In this document: positions 25,185 to 33,184 of the stretch, one piece after another
Layout of the letters: every line of letters begins with the position of its first letter
How positions within the stretch are numbered: position 1 is the stretch's first letter
Assembly: GCF_018531425.1 (NCBI RefSeq)
Contig: NZ_JAHBOI010000001.1
Location: 248,001-312,000, forward strand
Direction of reading: 5' to 3'
Length of the DNA: 64,000 bases
Origin: Paenarthrobacter sp. DKR-5
GTDB taxonomy: Bacteria > Actinomycetota > Actinomycetes > Actinomycetales > Micrococcaceae
Notes under the pieces: model-generated
The model's database searches: none
What the model was told of the DNA's origin: nothing
Seen by the model: the letters and a program-made list of their open reading frames with translations, nothing else
Translations under genes and position numbers: made by a program

Positions 25185-26507
25185 ATGACCCCGCAGCTCC
25201 GCACCCTCACCGTGCCCTTTGACGAAGCCTCCACCCTGACGGGGCTGCTGGATTACCTGGTCCGCGACGACGTGCTGTGCTGGACCCGCCGGGAGGCCGG
25301 GCTGATCGGTTTCGGGGAGCTCGAGAGGTTCACCACGTCGGGGCCGGAGCGGTTTGCCGAGGCCGAAGCCTGGTGGAACTCCGTCGCCGCGGCCGCCGTC
25401 GTCGACGACCGGGTGCAGCGCCCGGGCACCGGTCCGATGGCCTTCGGCTCGTTCGCCTTCTCGAAGGTCTCCGAGCACCTCTCGCGCCTGATCATCCCCG
25501 AGATTGTCGTCGGCTCGCACGCGGGCCAGGGTTTCCTCACCCAGCTGACTCTGGACCCCGAAGCCGAGCTCACCGCCGAGAGTGCGGAGATCCGCCTGGC
25601 GGCGTGGATCGAGGACGCGGCGGAACAATCCCGCACGGTTGGCGCTGAGCCGCAGGGCGCGCCCCGTGGCGCCACCACTCTGAGCACCGGTGCCCTGACC
25701 GAGGAACAGTGGATGGACGCGGTCGCCGAGGGGGTCCGCGCGATCGGGCGCGGCCAGCTGGACAAGCTGGTGCTCGCCCGGGATGTCATCGCCGAGCTCG
25801 CCGAACCGGTGCGCATCTCGGACATCCTGCGTGAACTGGCCGTGCGCTACCGCGAGTGCTGGACCTACGCCGTGGATGGTCTGGTCGGGTCCACCCCGGA
25901 AATGCTGATCAAGGTCGAGGGCGGCACCGCCCAGGCCCGCGTCCTGGCCGGCACACTGGACCGCTCCGGCGCGCCCGAGGACGGCGAGGCCTACGCCCGC
26001 CAGCTGCTGGGCGGCTCGGACAAACAGCGCCTGGAGCACGAGATCGCCGTGCAGTCGCTGACCCGTCAGCTGCGCTCCTTCACGGAGGAAATGACGTCCC
26101 CGAGTGAGCCGTTCATCCTGGAGCTGCCCAATGTGTGGCACCTGGCCTCGGACGTGAAGGCCGAGCTCACCCCGCAGGACGGCAAGTTTCCCACCTCGCT
26201 CTCGCTGGTGGAGGCCCTGCATCCCACGGCAGCAGTCTGCGGGACCCCGCGCGAGGTGGCCGGGGCGCTGATCCGCGGGCTGGAACGGATGGACCGCGGT
26301 CCGTACGCGGGGCCCGTCGGCTGGCTCGATGCTGCCGGCAACGGCGAATGGGGCATCGCGCTGCGCGGCGCCGTCGTCGAAGATCCACAGCGGGTGCGCC
26401 TCTTCGCGGGCTGCGGCATCGTGGAGGCTTCCCAGCCCAAGGCCGAGCTGGCCGAGACCTGGGCGAAGTTCCGCCCCATGCTTGAGGCCCTCGGGATCCG
26501 GGGTTAG
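25185..26507 (+). CDS. menF: Isochorismate synthase
   Basis: Chorismate-binding enzyme of 440 residues making isochorismate, the first step towards menaquinone. Visible blocks are QLDKLVLARDVIAEL (~190), GSTPEMLIKVEGG (~235), the catalytic-region LAGTLDR (~257), KQRLEHEIAV (~283), and GGPYAG-like DRGPYAGPVGWLD near the C terminus. ATG 25185 is chosen; an in-frame ATG at 25158 would add nine residues. A TAATCT at 25169 could be a -10, giving a very short leader. Divergent from menG. A salicylate-pathway role is possible in the family but there are no siderophore genes around. Confidence 0.9.
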   Translation: MTPQLRTLTVPFDEASTLTGLLDYLVRDDVLCWTRREAGLIGFGELERFTTSGPERFAEAEAWWNSVAAAAVVDDRVQRPGTGPMAFGSFAFSKVSEHLSRLIIPEIVVGSHAGQGFLTQLTLDPEAELTAESAEIRLAAWIEDAAEQSRTVGAEPQGAPRGATTLSTGALTEEQWMDAVAEGVRAIGRGQLDKLVLARDVIAELAEPVRISDILRELAVRYRECWTYAVDGLVGSTPEMLIKVEGGTAQARVLAGTLDRSGAPEDGEAYARQLLGGSDKQRLEHEIAVQSLTRQLRSFTEEMTSPSEPFILELPNVWHLASDVKAELTPQDGKFPTSLSLVEALHPTAAVCGTPREVAGALIRGLERMDRGPYAGPVGWLDAAGNGEWGIALRGAVVEDPQRVRLFAGCGIVEASQPKAELAETWAKFRPMLEALGIRG

Positions 26508-26650
26508 AGACAAAGCTCCGAATAAGGCCTTGATTTCCGTCCGACGAGGTTGTCTACTAGGAAAACATTGTGTCCTGTGATGCAAGTCTCAGCCGACGCT
26601 AGAATTAACCCCGGGTATTTTCCTGTTCGCCGCTAACAAAAGGTAACAAC

Positions 26651-27589
26651 ATGCACTTGTCAGCAAGATTGTCCGCCAAGGCTGCCGCAGTTCTGGCCGT
26701 CGGGGCCCTCGCCCTCACCGGCTGCACGAACGCTTCCAGCACGGCTGGTGCACCAGCGGGCGGACCTTCCGGCGGCGCCAGCTTCGACCCGGGTTCGGTC
26801 TCCAAGGACGACGCGCTGGCCGCGATGGTCCCCGCAGCCATCAAGTCCAAGGGAACCCTCACCGTCGGCGCGGACACCAGCTACGCCCCGGCGGAGTTCC
26901 TCGGCGGTTCTGACGGGCAGACCCCCGTGGGCTACGACGTCGACCTTGCCAAGGCGATCGGCGCGACCCTGGGCCTGAAGGTGGAGGTCAAGACCGCCGA
27001 GTTCACCGGCATCCTCCCGGCGCTCGGCCCGAAGTACGACCTGGGCATCTCCTCCTTCACGATCAACCCGGAACGCCTGAAGGCCGTGAACATGGTGAGC
27101 TACTTCAACGCCGGCACCGCGTGGGCCGTGCAGAAGGGCAACCCGAAGAAGATCAGCATCGACGACATCTGCGGCAAGAACATCGGCGTGCAGACCGGCA
27201 CGGTCCAGGAGGACCCGGACCTGTCCGGCCGCAACAAGAAGTGCGTCGCCGCCGGCAAGCCCGCGATCAACGTGGTGTCGCTGAAGAACCAGACCGACGT
27301 CACCACCCGCCTGGTCAACGGCAGCATCGACGCCATGGCGGCGGATTCGCCCATCATCGGCTACGCGCTCAAGCAGACCAACGGCCAGCTCGAGAAGCTC
27401 GGCGCCGTGTACGACGCCGCGCCCGAGGGCATCGCCGTCGCCAAGAGCGACACGGCACTGGCTGACCTGATGCAGAAGGTGATCACCAAGCTGATCTCCG
27501 ACGGCAGCTACAAGAAGATCCTTGAGTCCTGGAACAACGCCGACGGCGCGATCGAGAAGTCCGAGGTCAACCCGAAGGTGACGAGTTGA
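26651..27589 (+). CDS. Polar amino acid ABC transporter substrate-binding lipoprotein
   Basis: Lipoprotein of 312 residues with a signal ending in the lipobox LTGC (Cys 25). The mature part has a low-complexity linker and then the amino-acid-binding fold: TLTVGADTSYAPAEF (~77), GYDVDLAKAIGATLGL (~96), GISSFTINPERLKAVN (~133) and VQTGTVQEDPD (~182). ATG 26651 has AAAAGG upstream. First gene of a three-gene operon with overlapping stops and starts (TTGA, ATGA). The 143-bp gap before it contains TAGAAT at 26600 as a possible -10. The specific amino acid is unknown. Confidence 0.9.
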   Translation: MHLSARLSAKAAAVLAVGALALTGCTNASSTAGAPAGGPSGGASFDPGSVSKDDALAAMVPAAIKSKGTLTVGADTSYAPAEFLGGSDGQTPVGYDVDLAKAIGATLGLKVEVKTAEFTGILPALGPKYDLGISSFTINPERLKAVNMVSYFNAGTAWAVQKGNPKKISIDDICGKNIGVQTGTVQEDPDLSGRNKKCVAAGKPAINVVSLKNQTDVTTRLVNGSIDAMAADSPIIGYALKQTNGQLEKLGAVYDAAPEGIAVAKSDTALADLMQKVITKLISDGSYKKILESWNNADGAIEKSEVNPKVTS

Positions 27590-28539
27590 GCAGCGCCACC
27601 ACCGGCCGCACCACCACTTCCGAGGCCGGCAACAACCGGCCCGAACTGATCAAGGCCGTTCCGGTCCGCCACCCCGGGCGCTGGGTGAGCGGCGTCATCA
27701 TCGTCCTGATCGCGGTCGCCGTGCTGCAGAGCATGTTCACCAACCCGAACTTCCGGTGGGACATCGTGGCCACCTACATCATGGACACCCTCGTGGTGCA
27801 GGGTGTGGGCTGGACGCTGCTGCTCACGGTGCTGTCCATGGTGCTGGCGATCGTGCTCGCCGTCCTGCTGGCGTTCATGCGCCAGTCGGACAACCCGATC
27901 CTGCGCTGGTCAAGCTGGTTCTGGGTGTGGATCTTCCGCGGCACCCCGGTGTACACGCAGCTGATCTTCTGGGGCCTGATCTCCGTGCTGTACCCGAAGA
28001 TCGCGGCCGGCATCCCGGCAGGGCCCGAGCTGTTCAGCTTTGACACCAAGGACCTGATCAACGCCGGCGTGGCGGCCGTCCTGGGCCTGGGCCTGAACGA
28101 GTCCGCCTACCTGGCGGAAATCTTCCGCGCCGGGCTGAAGTCCGTGGACAAAGGCCAGGTCGAGGCGGCCGAGGCACTCGGGATGCGCAAGTCCAAGATC
28201 ATGTGGCGGATCGTGCTGCCCCAGGCCATGCGCGTGATCGTGCCGCCGACGGGCAACGAGACGATCGGCATGCTCAAGACCACCTCGCTGGTGCTTGCGG
28301 TCCCCTTCACCCTGGACCTGACCTTCGTGACCAACAGCCTGGCGAACCGGACCTACCTGCCGATCCCGCTGCTGCTGGTGGCCGCGATCTGGTACCTGGT
28401 CATCACCTCGGTCCTGATGGTCGGCCAGCACTACATCGAGAAGTACTACGGCAAGGGCGTGGACAACCTCTCCCCCGCCCCGGTCAAGGCCCCCACACTC
28501 AAGGCCCCGGCCCGACTCCAAGGGGAGGATGCAGAATGA
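27586..28539 (+). CDS. Amino acid ABC transporter permease
   Basis: Membrane subunit of 317 residues of the HisM/GlnP type. An N-terminal cytoplasmic stretch of about 30 residues precedes the first helix ([14 protein letters not shown]), and the coupling-loop motif [20 protein letters not shown] is at about 195. It starts with a rare TTG whose last bases are the stop of the binding protein gene (TTGA), so translation is coupled. Ends in ATGA with the ATPase gene. The single permease probably works as a homodimer. Confidence 0.92.
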   Translation: MSSATTGRTTTSEAGNNRPELIKAVPVRHPGRWVSGVIIVLIAVAVLQSMFTNPNFRWDIVATYIMDTLVVQGVGWTLLLTVLSMVLAIVLAVLLAFMRQSDNPILRWSSWFWVWIFRGTPVYTQLIFWGLISVLYPKIAAGIPAGPELFSFDTKDLINAGVAAVLGLGLNESAYLAEIFRAGLKSVDKGQVEAAEALGMRKSKIMWRIVLPQAMRVIVPPTGNETIGMLKTTSLVLAVPFTLDLTFVTNSLANRTYLPIPLLLVAAIWYLVITSVLMVGQHYIEKYYGKGVDNLSPAPVKAPTLKAPARLQGEDAE

Positions 28540-29312
28540 GCGTCGAAACCGCAGAACCCCTGGTCCGTTTCGAGGGCGTGCACAAGTTCTTTGGCGAGAA
28601 CCATGTGCTGCGCGGCATCGACATGACGGTCCGCCGCGGCGAAGTCTCGGTCGTCATCGGCCCGTCGGGGTCCGGAAAGTCGACCCTGCTGCGCTGCGTG
28701 AACCTGCTGGAGACGATCAGTGCCGGCCGGATCTACGTCGGCGACGAGCTGATCGGCTACCGCGAGGTGAACGGCCGCCTGCACGACCTGAACGTCAAGC
28801 AGATCGCGGCCCAGCGGCGGGAGATCGGGATGGTCTTCCAGAAGTTCAACCTGTTCGGGCACAAGACGGCCCTGCAGAACGTGATGGAAGCCCCGGTCCA
28901 GGTCAAGGGCAAGTCCAAGGCGGAGGCCAAGGCCCGCGCCCTGGAGCTGCTGGACCGGGTCGGCCTCGCCGACCGCGCGGACTTCTATCCCGCCCAGCTC
29001 TCCGGCGGCCAGCAGCAGCGCGTCGCCATTGCCCGCGCGCTGGCCATGGACCCCGAGCTGATGCTCTTCGATGAGCCGACGTCGGCGCTCGACCCGGAAC
29101 TGGTCGGTGACGTGCTCAACGTCATGAAGGACCTGGCCAAGACCGGCATGACGATGATCGTCGTGACCCACGAGATCGGCTTCGCCCGCGAGGTCGGTGA
29201 CACGCTGACGTTCATGGACGCCGGCGTCGTCGTCGAAAGCGGCGACCCCCGCGAGGTCATCGCCAACCCGCAGCACGGTCGCACGAAGGAGTTCCTCTCC
29301 AAGGTGCTCTGA
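28536..29312 (+). CDS. Amino acid ABC transporter ATP-binding protein
   Basis: ATPase of 258 residues of the GlnQ/HisP type. Walker [10 protein letters not shown] (42-50), signature LSGGQQQR (~156), Walker [15 protein letters not shown] (~176) and switch histidine VTHEIGFA (~209) are all intact. GGGGAGG lies just upstream of ATG 28536, which overlaps the permease stop. A palindromic repeat 40 bp past the stop could end this operon. Confidence 0.94.
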   Translation: MSVETAEPLVRFEGVHKFFGENHVLRGIDMTVRRGEVSVVIGPSGSGKSTLLRCVNLLETISAGRIYVGDELIGYREVNGRLHDLNVKQIAAQRREIGMVFQKFNLFGHKTALQNVMEAPVQVKGKSKAEAKARALELLDRVGLADRADFYPAQLSGGQQQRVAIARALAMDPELMLFDEPTSALDPELVGDVLNVMKDLAKTGMTMIVVTHEIGFAREVGDTLTFMDAGVVVESGDPREVIANPQHGRTKEFLSKVL

Positions 29313-29351
29313 TCCTGCGCCAGGCACTCTTGATCAAGCGCCGGCACACCT

Positions 29352-29418
29352 ATGACGCGGTTTCCCGTCTGCGACACGCTTTATCGCGCGTCATGGACGG
29401 GAAACCGCGTCATTTCTG
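29352..29418. repeat. Hairpin repeat family 3, copy A
   Basis: Perfect 18-bp arms (29352-29369 and 29396-29413) containing GACGCGGTTTCCCGTC, then a 3x3 internal loop, a 7-bp inner stem with one mismatch (29373-29379 with 29386-29392) and a 6-base loop. The 65 bases 29354-29418 match copy B (30452-30516) in the same orientation with one difference (T/C at 29380). Its right arm contains the stop codon of the gene at 29410-30357. Confidence 0.9.
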
Positions 29419-30357
29419 CTTCCGGGACTGAATCCGGGTCGGCCGCAGACCAGCTGCCGCCAGCACCTCCGCCAGCGCGGCCGGACTGCGGACATCCGAC
29501 CAGGTCCACCGCACGACCCGCAGACCCAAGGCGCGGATCCGGTCTTCCCGGACCTTCTCGGCAAGGACAACCTGCTCGACGCTCCGGCCGGAGCGCAGGG
29601 TGTCCTGCGTGTACTTGGCCGCGCCGTCGAACTCTCCGACCAGCCCCTGCTCTTTCCAGAAGAAGTCGAGGCGCGCCGTTGTTCCGCCGCGCAACAGGAG
29701 CTGATGCTGCAGCTCCGGCGCGGGGAATCCCGCCAGATAGGCGTACGCCCGGCTCACCGATTCGCCTGCGGATTCGGCCAGAGGGCTGCTGAACTCGAAG
29801 ACGGCGAGAGCACGACGGATCTTGGCCGCGCTTGGCAGGGTCCGCGCAGCGGAAAGCAGCTCTTCCAGCTCCAGGGGCTCCCCCTGAACGGCCGCATCCT
29901 CACGCCTCGCCGCGTCGGCCACGGCCACCGCCCAAGCGAAGGGCAGCGTAACAGCGAGGTCGAGCACCGTCTGGAGCTTACTGGTGACGGCACAACCCTC
30001 AAGCTCCGCCGCTCCCCCCAAATCTTCACGCAGCAGGTGGCGCCGGATGCCGCCCCGGGAGCGGCCGCCGGCCTCGAAAGTTGTGACGGCATGGATGGCG
30101 CGCGGCAGACGGTACCGAGGCAGTCCCCAGAGGACTGCCGCCGACTCGCGGCAGAAGGTCGGCCGCGACGTCGCGGACCGCGCGGTCGCGATGAGTCGCC
30201 ACCGGTGCTGCTCCCAGGATTCCAGCCGGTTCCACGCGTCGCTGGGCGCGTAGGCTCCCCTGGTCACACGGACCAGCCGGCCCGCCGCCGCTTCGCGGGC
30301 CAGCTTCCGTGAATCCTGGCCGGCCGCCTCCAGGTCGCGGTTCAAAATGAGCTGCAT
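29410..30357 (-). CDS. AbiEi-type N-terminal domain / DUF559-like nuclease-fold protein
   Basis: Protein of 315 residues. The N terminus (QDSRKLAREAAAGRLVRVTRGAYAP, here abbreviated across residues 13-37) resembles the winged-helix start of AbiEi antitoxin-type proteins. The C-terminal 120 residues look like DUF559/Vsr-type PD-(D/E)XK folds: ARLDFFWKEQGLVGEFDG (~232), AEKVREDRIRALGLRV and RWTWSDV. There is no AbiEii-type partner beside it, so a toxin-antitoxin role is doubtful. Paralogues of this architecture are common in high-GC actinobacteria and are of unknown function. The gene is bracketed by two direct copies of hairpin family 3, and its TGA lies inside copy A. Start at ATG 30357 (MQLILNRDLEAAG); GTG 30366 is possible. 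Confidence 0.65.
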   Translation of the reverse strand: MQLILNRDLEAAGQDSRKLAREAAAGRLVRVTRGAYAPSDAWNRLESWEQHRWRLIATARSATSRPTFCRESAAVLWGLPRYRLPRAIHAVTTFEAGGRSRGGIRRHLLREDLGGAAELEGCAVTSKLQTVLDLAVTLPFAWAVAVADAARREDAAVQGEPLELEELLSAARTLPSAAKIRRALAVFEFSSPLAESAGESVSRAYAYLAGFPAPELQHQLLLRGGTTARLDFFWKEQGLVGEFDGAAKYTQDTLRSGRSVEQVVLAEKVREDRIRALGLRVVRWTWSDVRSPAALAEVLAAAGLRPTRIQSRKQK

Positions 30358-30451
30358 GGCTATCACTGGGGGATCATCTCGGGTCTTCGGCGCGGAAGGC
30401 GAGTCAAGAGAACCGGGTGTGGACAAGCCTGTGCAGCCCCGGCCCACTTAG

Positions 30452-30516
30452 GACGCGGTTTCCCGTCTGCGACACGCCTTATCGCGCGTCATGGACGGGA
30501 AACCGCGTCATTTCTG
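30452..30516. repeat. Hairpin repeat family 3, copy B
   Basis: Direct repeat of copy A, 1,098 bp away, 64 of 65 bases identical, with the same arms and inner stem. It lies in the 192-bp gap between the start of the DUF559-like gene and the end of the lysR-type gene. The bases after it (TTTCTG) also match, as if a short piece of gene end moved with the hairpin. Confidence 0.9.
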
Positions 30517-30549
30517 TTTGGGCCCGAACCGCGGCCCGCGCGAGCCCGC

Positions 30550-31470
30550 TCAGCCTCGCACTGTGACTCCGGGGGCCACATGCTCCGCCGCCGAGGCCAG
30601 GACCTTGCGCAGGGCCACGAGCGCTGGCCGGTTGGCGTTGGCGCCGCGTACGGAGGTGAAGACCGTCCGGTGCGGGTCCCCGGGCAGCGCCAGCAGGTCC
30701 ACCGAAACGGCGCGGTTGGTCCACACCAGGTCCGGCAGCAGCGCCACGGCGTTGCCGGATTCGATCAGGCTGATCTGCGCCTGCAGGTCCGCTGTCTCGT
30801 ACCGGACGTCCGGCTCAAAACCGGCGCTTCTGCAGGCCTGCTCAGCCCAATGACGTGAAGCAGTGCCGTGCGGCTCCATGACCCAGGAGGATCCGGCGGT
30901 CTGCTCGATGGAGCTGATGGTGCGGGTCGCGGTCGCCCGCGGAGGAACGGCCAGGCGAACGGCGTCAGAGGTCAGCTCCACCCTGTCCAGCTCGGGAAAA
31001 CGGGGCGCCGCATGCCCCGGGTACTGTTCGGCCACCACGAGATCGAAATCCCTGGTCCACGTTTCACGCAGGGCCGTTTCCGGCTCCCGCTGGACCATCT
31101 CGATCCGCACCTCCGGGTACTCACGGTTCATCAGCGTCAGCGCCTCCGGCATCAAGGCCAGCGCCGCGGACTGGAAGATGGCGATCCGCACCGTTCCCGC
31201 AACCGTGGTGAGCGAGCCGGCCAGCTCAGCTTCTGCCCGCTCAAGGGTCTCCAGCAGCTCCCCGGCGTGCAGTACCAGGAGCTCCGCCTGCGGGGTAAGC
31301 GCCACCCGGCGCCCGGTTTTGCGCAGCAGTTCCACGCCCGCTTCCTTTTCCAGCAGGGCCAGTTGCTGGGAGACGGAGGACGGGCTGTACTTCAGGGCAT
31401 CGGCGACTTCAGCCAGGGTCCCCCGAAGCTTGAGTTCGCGCAGGAGCAGAAGCCGGCGTACATCCAGCAT
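30550..31470 (-). CDS. LysR-family transcriptional regulator
   Basis: Regulator of 306 residues. The winged-helix DNA-binding domain occupies residues 1-60 (LRELKLRGTLAEVADALKY, SPSSVSQQLALLEKEAGVEL) and an effector domain follows from about 90. It is divergent from the APC permease and putA, separated by 193 bp containing a LysR-type palindrome. Control of amino-acid (possibly proline) uptake and oxidation is inferred from this arrangement; the ligand is not evident. Confidence 0.88.
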   Translation of the reverse strand: MLDVRRLLLLRELKLRGTLAEVADALKYSPSSVSQQLALLEKEAGVELLRKTGRRVALTPQAELLVLHAGELLETLERAEAELAGSLTTVAGTVRIAIFQSAALALMPEALTLMNREYPEVRIEMVQREPETALRETWTRDFDLVVAEQYPGHAAPRFPELDRVELTSDAVRLAVPPRATATRTISSIEQTAGSSWVMEPHGTASRHWAEQACRSAGFEPDVRYETADLQAQISLIESGNAVALLPDLVWTNRAVSVDLLALPGDPHRTVFTSVRGANANRPALVALRKVLASAAEHVAPGVTVRG

Positions 31471-31498
31471 GGCGTTCCTTGTCGTGGCCGGAGAGCAT

Positions 31499-31517
31499 TC
31501 ATCGGTTATTCCGATGA
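31499..31517. promoter_or_regulatory. Candidate LysR operator
   Basis: Palindrome with 7-bp arms TCATCGG and CCGATGA around TTATT, plus a further half-site GCATCGG at 31522. It lies 30 bp upstream of the LysR start and upstream of the candidate permease promoter, the usual place for an autoregulatory LysR site. Confidence 0.55.
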
Positions 31518-31539
31518 TTATGCATCGGGAAAAGTCACT

Positions 31540-31569
31540 TTACCTTACGGAATTTGGCTTCCATACTAT
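31540..31569 (+). promoter_or_regulatory. Candidate promoter of the permease-putA unit
   Basis: TTACCT (31540-31545), 18 bases, then TACTAT (31564-31569). A start near 31576 would leave a leader of about 88 bases before the permease ATG. The -35 is weak, as expected for an activator-dependent promoter. Confidence 0.35.
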
Positions 31570-31663
31570 TGAGGACCTGTGTAACCGGTATCACATTTCA
31601 CGCGGCCACCGGCACAGGCATCAGACCCGCAGAGCGGGTTCGGATCCAGGCAGGAGTTCTGCG

Positions 31664-33115
31664 ATGAGCACACAAGACCCCCGGTCCATCTGGCGGCGCA
31701 AGCCCGTGGACGAAATGGAAGACGAGACCGTCAAGAGCGGACTGTTCAAGAGCCTCGGGCTCTGGCAGCTGACCGCCATCGGGGTGGGCGGAATCATCGG
31801 CGTCGGCATCTTTTCGCTCGCCGGACTCGTCGCGCACGGAGACAGCGCCAACCCCGGAGTGGGGCCCGCGGTGCTCATTTCCTTCCTGATCGCAGGCCTG
31901 GCTTCGGCAGCCGCGGCCCTCTCCTACGCCGAATTCGCCGGGATGATCCCGCGGGCCGGGTCGGCCTACACCTACGGCTACGTGGCGCTCGGCGAAATCA
32001 CCGGATGGTTCATCGGCTGGGACCTGCTGCTCGAATACATCGCCATTGTCGCCGTCGTCGCGATCGGCATTTCCGGCTACCTGGATGCCTTCCTCGGCGG
32101 CTTCGGCATCCACCTTCCCGCCTGGATGGCCTCGACCGTCGACGAGGGCAAGGGCGGCCTCATCAACCTGCCGGCCATCCTGATCTGCCTGCTGGTCACG
32201 TTCATCCTCAGCCGCGGCACCAAGACGTTCGGGCGTTTCGAACTGGCCGTGGTGGCCATCAAAGTCGTCCTGATTCTGTTCATCGTGGGACTCGGGATTT
32301 TCTACATCAACACCAACAACTACAACCCGTTCATGCCCAGCGGCTTCGGACCGGTGGTCGCCGGCGCCGCCACCGTCTTCTTCGCCGTCTTCGGCTACGA
32401 CGCGATGAGCACCGCCGCCGAGGAGGCAACCGACGGCAAGAAGCACATGCCCAAGGCAATCATCCTCTCGCTGATCGTCGCGATGCTGCTGTACGTGGCC
32501 GCCACACTTGTGCTGACCGGGATGCAGAACTACAAGGACATCGACCCCAAGGCCGGCTTCGCGTCCGCCTTCAGCAGCGTCGGGCTGCCGGTGATTGCCA
32601 GCATCATTTCAGTCTTTGCCGTGCTCTCGATCCTGACCGTCATGCTGACCTTCCTCCTCGGCGTCACCCGCGTGTGGTTCTCAATGAGCCGCGACGGGCT
32701 GCTTCCGGGCTGGTTCTCGAAGGTGGACCGGCACGGCACCCCGCAGCGCGTCACCTGGATCGCGGGCGTCGCATCCGCCTTCCTGGCGGGCATCTTCCCG
32801 ATCCGGGCGGTGGCGGACCTGACCAACATCGGCATCCTCGCGGCCTTCGTGGTCGTCTGCCTTTCCGTCATCGTGTTCCGGTACACCAAACCGCACGAGC
32901 CCCGTACCTTCCGCCTGCCGCTGATGCCGGTGGTCCCTGCCTTCGGCGTCCTGGCCTCCCTGTTCCTGATCACCCAGCTTCACTGGGAGACCTGGGTCCG
33001 CTTCGTCGTCTGGCTGATCATCGGCCTGGCCATCTACTTCGGGTACGGACGTCGGCATTCCCTGATGAACCCGGACAGCCCGCGCCACGAGCGTGAACAG
33101 AGCCTTCACGCCTGA
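31664..33115 (+). CDS. APC-superfamily amino acid permease
   Basis: Membrane transporter of 483 residues with about 12 helices. The first helix region has the APC glycine motif AIGVGGIIGVGIFSLAG (~40-56), followed by SYAEFAGMIPRAGSAYTYGYV-type helix 3 (~87) and FGYDAMSTAAEEA (~240), as in cationic amino acid transporter-like carriers. The Shine-Dalgarno AGGAG sits 8 bases before ATG 31664. It is 69 bp upstream of putA in the same direction, so it may import proline, ornithine or another substrate feeding PutA; the family alone does not settle the substrate. Confidence 0.88.
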   Translation: MSTQDPRSIWRRKPVDEMEDETVKSGLFKSLGLWQLTAIGVGGIIGVGIFSLAGLVAHGDSANPGVGPAVLISFLIAGLASAAAALSYAEFAGMIPRAGSAYTYGYVALGEITGWFIGWDLLLEYIAIVAVVAIGISGYLDAFLGGFGIHLPAWMASTVDEGKGGLINLPAILICLLVTFILSRGTKTFGRFELAVVAIKVVLILFIVGLGIFYINTNNYNPFMPSGFGPVVAGAATVFFAVFGYDAMSTAAEEATDGKKHMPKAIILSLIVAMLLYVAATLVLTGMQNYKDIDPKAGFASAFSSVGLPVIASIISVFAVLSILTVMLTFLLGVTRVWFSMSRDGLLPGWFSKVDRHGTPQRVTWIAGVASAFLAGIFPIRAVADLTNIGILAAFVVVCLSVIVFRYTKPHEPRTFRLPLMPVVPAFGVLASLFLITQLHWETWVRFVVWLIIGLAIYFGYGRRHSLMNPDSPRHEREQSLHA

Positions 33116-33184
33116 GCGCCGGCAGCCCCTGCAGCACCCAGCACCCATACCCCAAGCCATAACAAGAAGGCCCTGACGAAAAGA

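Noticed and set aside
29410-30357. Type IV toxin-antitoxin (AbiE) system
   Set aside because: No nucleotidyltransferase-type AbiEii partner is adjacent and the C-terminal part resembles DUF559 instead.
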